Source: Streptomyces sp. Y2F8-2 (GTDB lineage: Bacteria; Actinomycetota; Actinomycetes; Streptomycetales; Streptomycetaceae). From it: DNA of 64,000 bases. The notes beneath the pieces were generated by a model. That model saw only the letters and a list, made by a program, of their open reading frames with translations. It did not search any database and was not told where the DNA came from. Shown here one piece after another: positions 59,768 to 64,000 of the stretch (positions are counted from its first letter, which is position 1; each line of letters opens with the position of its first letter). Both the position numbers and the translations under genes were made by a program. The stretch spans positions 655,696 to 719,695 of the forward strand of contig NZ_BNGS01000004.1 in assembly GCF_014905555.1 (NCBI RefSeq), in the 5' to 3' direction.

Positions 59768-61003
59768 ATGACCACCGCGCACGACCACCGCAAGCTCGGC
59801 CGTGAACTGGGCCTGTTCGACACCGATCCGCTGATCGGCGCCGGCCTGCCGTACTGGCTGCCCGACGGCGCGGCCGTGAGGCACACCCTGGAGGAGTACA
59901 TCCGTGCCGCCGAGCGCCGGGCGGGCTACCAGCACGTGTACTCACCGGTCCTCGGCAAGCGGGAGCTGTACGAGATCTCGGGGCATTGGGCTCACTACAG
60001 CGACGACATGTTCCCCCCGATGGACCTCGGCGCAGAGCAGGTCGTCCTGCGGCCGAGCCTGTGCCCCCATCACGCGGTGATCTACCGCTCCCGCTCCCAC
60101 AGCTACCGCGAACTGCCCCTGCGGATGGCCGAACTGGGCGGCATGTACCGCTCCGAACTCTCGGGCGTGCTCGGTGGGCTGACCCGGGTGCGGGCCATCC
60201 AGCTCAATGACGCGCACATCTTCTGCACCCTGGACCAGGTCGCCGAGGAGGCGCAGGCGGCGCTGGAGATGATCCGCCAGGCGTACGAGGCGCTCGGCAT
60301 CACCCCCACTCGGTACCGGCTCTCCCTCCCAGGGCCCGGTGGCAAGTACGTTGCCGCACCCGAGAAGTGGCAGCGCTCCACCGCACTGCTGACCGACGTC
60401 CTCGACCGCTCCGGCCTGCCCTACGAGGCAGCCGAGGGAGAGGCCGCGTTCTACGGCCCCAAGATCGACGTCCAGGTCACCGACGGCGCCGGCCGGGAGT
60501 CCACCCTGTCCACCGTCCAGGTCGACTTCCACCAGCCCGAGCAGTTCGACCTGCACTACATCGGCGCGGACGGCGCCAAACACCGCCCGGTCATGGTCCA
60601 CCGGAGCATCATCGGCAGCGTGGAACGAGCCGTCGCCCATCTCATCGAACAGCACGGCGGGGCCTTTCCTGCCTGGCTCGCCCCCACTCAGCTGGTGATC
60701 CTCCCGATCTCCGACACCGAACTGCCGAACGCCGCAGCCCTCGCCCAACGCTGCACCCGGCTGGGACTGCGCGCCCAGATCGCGGGACCGGACCGCGGCA
60801 GCCTGGGCGCCCGAATCCGAGAGGCCCGCCTGGTTCCCTACCAAGCCGTCATCGGTGCCAAGGAGGCCGCTGACGATCACGTCGCACTGCGCTTGCGTGA
60901 CGGACGCCGACTCGACCCGCAGCCGGTCAGTGACGCACTCACCCACATCAGCGCTCTCATCGGGGCCCACAGCACCGATCTGTGGGCCGACGCCACCTCA
61001 TAG
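59768..61003 (+). CDS. thrS: short threonyl-tRNA synthetase paralogue
   Basis: A 411-residue class II synthetase with only catalytic and anticodon-binding domains; usual bacterial ThrRS has about 650 residues with N-terminal TGS and editing domains, absent here. The three zinc ligands are kept: Cys99 (LRPSLCPHHAV), His150 (LNDAHIFC) and His278 (VMVHRSIIGS). Motif 2 is RMAELGGMYRSELSGVLGGL. The C-terminal domain starts WLAPTQLVILPISD. It should charge tRNA-Thr but cannot edit Ser-tRNA-Thr in cis. Second ThrRS copies in actinomycetes can be inhibitor-resistant (borrelidin-type) backups. ATG 59768 follows AAGGAG. Probably controlled by the upstream Thr attenuator. Confidence 0.92.
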   Translation: MTTAHDHRKLGRELGLFDTDPLIGAGLPYWLPDGAAVRHTLEEYIRAAERRAGYQHVYSPVLGKRELYEISGHWAHYSDDMFPPMDLGAEQVVLRPSLCPHHAVIYRSRSHSYRELPLRMAELGGMYRSELSGVLGGLTRVRAIQLNDAHIFCTLDQVAEEAQAALEMIRQAYEALGITPTRYRLSLPGPGGKYVAAPEKWQRSTALLTDVLDRSGLPYEAAEGEAAFYGPKIDVQVTDGAGRESTLSTVQVDFHQPEQFDLHYIGADGAKHRPVMVHRSIIGSVERAVAHLIEQHGGAFPAWLAPTQLVILPISDTELPNAAALAQRCTRLGLRAQIAGPDRGSLGARIREARLVPYQAVIGAKEAADDHVALRLRDGRRLDPQPVSDALTHISALIGAHSTDLWADATS

Positions 61004-61027
61004 CAGGCGTCACGATCAGCGCCTGCT
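61002..61027. terminator. hairpin after the thrS-type gene
   Basis: An 8-bp inverted repeat AGCAGGCG/CGCCTGCT with a 10-nt loop overlaps the synthetase stop codon and the stop of the convergent integrase relic. A plausible weak bidirectional terminator. Confidence 0.5.
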
Positions 61028-61415
61028 GTCACCTGGGGCGAAGAGACTGGTGATCTCTGCAACGGCGTCGGGCGAGGGCTTGAAGTAGCGGCGGACGTTC
61101 TCCAGCTTCTTGTGTCTCGACTTGGCCATCAGCATCAGCAGGCTGGCCCCGGCCTCGCCCAGGTGGGTGAGGCCGGAGTGACGGTATTCGTGCAGGTCCC
61201 AGCCCGTGCACGGCGGTGTGCTCGTCGAGAAGGGCGCGGGCCTGCCCGTACGACAGCCGGGCCAGCCCGGTGTCCGGGCACACGTCACGCGGGCTGACGA
61301 CCTTGCCCGGCCCCGGGCGGCGGTGGGTGACGAACACCGGCCCGCGTGTGCGGCCCTTCAACAGCCGGGACAACAGCCGGGCGGTGCCAGCGTCCCAGTA
61401 CACCGTCTCCAGCAC
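61016..61415 (-). pseudogene. tyrosine recombinase (integrase) C-terminal relic
   Basis: The reverse frame reads ETVYWDAGTARLLSRLLKGR, then GPVFVTHRRPGPGKVVSPRD. After a frameshift near 61215 it reads GWDLHEYRHSGLTHLGEAGA and SRHKKLENVRRYFKPSPDAV. HEYRHSGLTHLGE is box II (HxxR) and RRYFKPS holds the catalytic Tyr. The N-terminal half with the first Arg is missing. It may mark an old integrative element next to the synthetase gene. Confidence 0.85.
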
Positions 61416-61584
61416 GAAGTCCTCGCGTGCCTGGCCCCGGCGGCGGCCTTGCTCCGCGCACCTTTCGCCTTAGAGGTCGTTCTCTTTCCGAACCCCGTGT
61501 GCGGATACCGCTGGTCAGACATGGGATTGGGGCGGTCACGGAAGCATCGACTCGTTGCTGATCGAGTCGCCGTGGGGGTGTCGG

Positions 61585-62100
61585 ATGCCGTCAATGCGGG
61601 CGGTTTTGGAAGCGCGGCGGAAGGCCGCGATGGTCCGGGTGGAGGAACTCGAAGCCGAACTCGACCGGGTGCGGACGGAGTTGACGGACGCCGAAGAGAT
61701 CCTCAGACGCCGGGTGATCGGGCTCGAGCAGTATCTGGAGGCACTGGCCGAGGAGGAAGCACCTGCCGTGGCGGTCGGCGGTCCGTCGCAGAGAAAGCCG
61801 GTAGGCCCGCGCCGTGCGGTGCCGCATCGGGAGAACGCGGCCGGGGTCGAAGACCTGTCGGTGGACTACCAGGCGGTGATGGCCGCTGCGGCGGAGGCCG
61901 GAGACGACGGGCTGGGCGCCCGGCGGGCGGCCGTCGTGCTCGGCTGGGACAGCGCCTCCGCCTCGCGGGTCGAGGGTGCGAGAGCACGGTTGAAGAGGCT
62001 GGTGGAACGGGGCTGGCTGGTGGAGACGAAGCCCGGAAGGTTCACCCTGCAGACAGGGCAGCAGGCCGATGAGGTCGTGCGGCCAGGCGGCGGTTCATGA
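61585..62100 (+). CDS. coiled-coil / winged-helix hypothetical protein
   Basis: A 171-residue protein. Residues 4-60 are a strong coiled-coil (RKAAMVRVEELEAELDRVRT, then LTDAEEILRRRVIGLEQYLE). Residues about 95-160 look like a winged helix (SVDYQAVMAAAAEAGDDGLG, then RRAAVVLGWDSASASRVEGA and a GWLVETKPGRFTL wing). Proteins of this build are very common in Streptomyces beside mobile DNA; the role is unknown. ATG 61585 or 61594. Its last 59 bp overlap the convergent IS5 transposase gene, so the native C-terminus may have been changed by the insertion. Confidence 0.65.
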   Translation: MPSMRAVLEARRKAAMVRVEELEAELDRVRTELTDAEEILRRRVIGLEQYLEALAEEEAPAVAVGGPSQRKPVGPRRAVPHRENAAGVEDLSVDYQAVMAAAAEAGDDGLGARRAAVVLGWDSASASRVEGARARLKRLVERGWLVETKPGRFTLQTGQQADEVVRPGGGS

Positions 62101-62974
62101 GTGCGATCATCGACCATCGAATGACGGCTTCGCTCGTGTCGGGGCGTCGCTCGTAGTCCCGGACCAGGCGCCGGCTGCGCAGAAGCCAGGCGAAGGACCG
62201 TTCGACGACCCAGCGGCGGGGCAGTGCCTGAAATCCCCGGACATCCTCGCCCCGGCGGACGATGTCGAGGACGAGCCCGAGATGCTGGCTGGTCCAGTCG
62301 GTGAGGTGACCGGTGTAGCCGCCGTCGGCCCAGACCCGCGCCAGCCGCCGGAAGCGGCCGGCTGCCTGCGGCAGGAGGATCCGGGCGCCGTCCCTGTCGG
62401 TCACCGATGCCGGTGTGACCAGCACGGCCAGGAGAAGCCCGAGCGTGTCGGTCAGCAGATGCCGCTTGCGCCCGTTGATCTTCTTGCCTGCGTCGAAGCC
62501 GCGTGAGGCGTGGGCGACGGTCGCGTCCGCCTTCACCGACTGCGAGTCCACCACAGCCCCACTCGGCTCCGGGCCACGACCTTCCGCCCGACGGACCGCC
62601 TGGTGCAGCCTGTCGTGCAATTCGGCCGCCAGCCCTGTGTCCCGCCAGCGGGCGAAGAAGGCGTAGACCCGCGGCCACGGCGGGAAGTCGGACGGCATCG
62701 CCCGCCACTTGATGCCGTTGTCGACGAGGTAGCGCACCGCGTCGATCATCTGCCGGTGGCAGTAGCCCTCCGGTCGGCCGCCGCGGCCCGCCAGCCATCC
62801 CGGAACCGGCAGCAGATTCTTCACCACAGCCCACTCCGCGTCGCTCATGTCCGAGCCGTAGCGGGGCCGGCGATCCGGCCGGTCGCAGGCGTTCCCGAAC
62901 CTGTGGGCGAGGCAGTCACACGCAGGAGTGGACGAACTGGACCGAGCAACCGCGACCACGCGACACTTCGACAA
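62042..62974 (-). CDS. IS5-family transposase, apparently intact
   Basis: A 310-residue DDE transposase. The N-terminal DUF4096-type domain has YGSDMSDAEWAVVKNLLPVP, then CHRQMIDAVRYLVDNGIKWR. The catalytic Asp lies in AVVDSQSVKADA, the second Asp in RVWADGGYTGHL and the Glu in RRWVVERSFAWLLR. Full family length with no frameshift, so it could be active. TTG start at 62974 fits the family start. Terminal repeats could not be fixed by eye. Confidence 0.9.
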   Translation of the reverse strand: MSKCRVVAVARSSSSTPACDCLAHRFGNACDRPDRRPRYGSDMSDAEWAVVKNLLPVPGWLAGRGGRPEGYCHRQMIDAVRYLVDNGIKWRAMPSDFPPWPRVYAFFARWRDTGLAAELHDRLHQAVRRAEGRGPEPSGAVVDSQSVKADATVAHASRGFDAGKKINGRKRHLLTDTLGLLLAVLVTPASVTDRDGARILLPQAAGRFRRLARVWADGGYTGHLTDWTSQHLGLVLDIVRRGEDVRGFQALPRRWVVERSFAWLLRSRRLVRDYERRPDTSEAVIRWSMIALMNRRLAARPHRPAALSAG

Positions 62975-62975
62975 C

Positions 62976-63028
62976 GGGGCCTCTTGATTCTCGCTGGACT
63001 CGACAACCGCGAGCTACCAAGAGGCCCC
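62976..63028. repeat. 11-bp inverted repeat upstream of the IS5 transposase
   Basis: GGGGCCTCTTG (62976-62986) and CAAGAGGCCCC (63018-63028) are perfect inverted repeats, with a further CTCGC/GCGAG pair inside. It sits immediately before the transposase start. It could be an element-end structure or block outside transcription from entering the transposase gene. Confidence 0.6.
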
Positions 63029-63126
63029 CTCGTCCATGCCCTGGCATCGGCCAACTCACCCGATCCAGTCCGCTGTTCGAACCCACCCGACCACGCAAGC
63101 GGATAGAGAACAGGCAGTTAGAGGTC

Positions 63127-63950
63127 CTAACAAAGGCGTTGGACGTGGCGGTGTGTGATGAGGCAGGTGGCGAGGCCGAGGAACGCCTCATGGATGTCGT
63201 CTCGCCGCTCCCAGCGGATCCGCAGGCGGCGGAAGCCGTGTAGCCAGGAGATGGTGCGTTCGACGACCCAGCGGAAGGTGCCCAGGCCGGTGCCGTGCGG
63301 TTGCCCGCGTTCGGCGATGACGGGACGGATGCCGCGGGCCCAGAGCAGGCGACGGTACTTGTCGTGGTCGTAGCCGCGGTCTGCGAACAGCATGTCGGGT
63401 CGGCGTCGTGGCCGGCCGACAACGCCGGCCACGGCAGGAACTTTGTCCAGCAGGGGCAGCAGCTGGGTGACGTCGTTGCGGTTGCCGCCGGTCAGCGACA
63501 CCGCGAGCGGTATGCCCTGCCCGTCGACGAGGATGTGGTGCTTGCTGCCCGGCCGTGCACGGTCGACCGGGCTGGGACCGCTTTTGGGCCCCGCCGGGCC
63601 GCCCGGACGTGGGAGGAGTCGATCACCGCCCGCGACCAGTCCAGCTTCTTCGCCGACCGCAGCCTCTTCAGCAGCACTGCGTGCAGCTTGTCCCACACGC
63701 CCGCCTCGTTCCACGCGGCCAGGCGCCGCCAGCAGGTCATGCCCGAGCCGAAGCCCAGCTCCTGGGGCAGGTACTCCCACTGGATGCCGGTGTGCAGCAC
63801 GAACAGGATCCCGCACAGAGCCTGCCGGTCCGGCACCCGTGGCCGGCCTTCGACCAGCTTCGGACCCGGATCCGGCAGCAACGGCTCGATGAGCGACCAC
63901 AGTTCATCCGACACGATCCACGGCCGCGACTGTCTCTTCCCCACGACCAC
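63127..63950 (-). CDS. IS5-family transposase made by -1 frameshifting
   Basis: The first frame (start 63950) encodes the DUF4096-type N-terminus (WIVSDELWSLIEPLLPDPGP, then LFVLHTGIQWEYLPQELGFG) and the first Asp in RAVIDSSHVRAARRG. The second frame continues from GPKSGPSPVDRARPGSKHH to LFADRGYDHDKYRR (Asp), RWVVERTISWLHGFRRLRIR (Glu) and the stop at 63127. A -1 shift at the slippery site 63582-63588 joins them into a protein of about 270 residues. All three acidic residues are present, so the element may be active. A relic of the same family lies at 54.5 kb. Confidence 0.85.
63582..63588 (-). promoter_or_regulatory. programmed -1 frameshift site
   Basis: On the coding (reverse) strand the heptamer C CCA AAA occurs in the correct phase of the first frame (GGC CCA AAA GCG). 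It has the X XXY YYZ form needed for tandem -1 slippage. Slipping there yields GPKSGPSPVDR, the normal continuation of IS427-type transposases. Confidence 0.75.
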
Positions 63951-64000
63951 ACCAACGAGCGGATCAGCCGACAGTCACATGATCAACGGCTTTTGTTAGA

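Larger units (their letters stand above)
63127..63999 (-). mobile_element. IS5-family (IS427-like) insertion sequence
   Basis: An element of about 873 bp bounded by inverted ends: CTAACAAA (63127-63134) at the left and TTTGTTAG (63992-63999) at the right. Similarity extends inward (GGCGTTGGAC against AGCCGTTGATC in inverted sense). It contains one transposase in two overlapping frames. The right end reaches the last bases of the window, so the target duplication cannot be checked. Confidence 0.8.

Noticed and set aside
59581..59768. T-box riboswitch before the thrS-type gene
   Set aside because: The leader is only about 140 nt, with no AGGGTGGNACCGCG-like T-box sequence; the Thr codon run fits a leader-peptide attenuator instead.
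1..64000. CRISPR array, tRNA or rRNA genes
   Set aside because: No regularly spaced direct repeats, no tRNA TTCGA-type cloverleaf with flanking stems and no rRNA sequence were found by eye; a dedicated tRNA/CRISPR scan would be decisive.

Overview
The window is very GC-rich, with G/C in most third codon positions, frequent GTG and TTG starts, Tat signals, mycothiol-type enzymes and transposase types common in Streptomyces. It is most likely a Streptomyces chromosome and, from the density of broken mobile elements, an accessory (arm-like) region. No rRNA, tRNA, CRISPR array or replication origin was seen by eye.

Layout. 0-6.5 kb: an AlbA_2/Schlafen-type protein, an SRPBCC+VOC pair divergent from an AraC regulator, and a tiny-gene operon cut by an IS5 relic. 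6.3-14 kb: a Cys-rich mini-protein, a secreted trypsin-like protease, a broken IS630 copy, an IMPase-like protein lacking metal ligands, a coiled-coil/winged-helix protein and several relics. 15-21 kb: a GH114 lipoprotein, an Mrr-like nuclease with membrane segments, an L,D-transpeptidase, an SDR and a methyltransferase. 21-31 kb: IS630/IS21/ISL3 debris with a P450, an SUKH-3 immunity protein, an M20 amidohydrolase + TRIC-channel pair, a DinB/MDMPI protein and VOC proteins. 31-40 kb: an APH-type kinase, an epoxide hydrolase, a HIT-like hydrolase, a second P450 and two small secreted proteins.

40.4-53.9 kb is the best preserved block. An aldo/keto reductase and a LacI regulator each sit behind the same promoter-operator (TTGACA, 18 nt, TAACTT, then the palindrome TAACGCGCGTTA). 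Downstream of lacI follow a family-5 lipoprotein binding protein, two Opp/Dpp permeases, two ATPases, a cytoplasmic GH32 and, after a strong hairpin, a large Tat-exported GH32 with lectin-like modules. This reads as fructan/levan degradation outside the cell, oligomer import by an Opp-type transporter and final hydrolysis inside, under LacI control.

53.9-64 kb is again mosaic: fragments of XRE regulators, DNA ligase, IS5, IS4, IS110 and Tn3, a thioredoxin-reductase-like flavoprotein and a Tat flavin amine oxidase. Within it is a short threonyl-tRNA synthetase paralogue (411 aa, no TGS or editing domain), preceded by a 16-codon leader peptide with three consecutive Thr codons and a 13-bp terminator hairpin. 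This looks like a complete ribosome-mediated attenuator. The window ends in two IS5-family elements, the last with a programmed -1 frameshift site and matching terminal inverted repeats.
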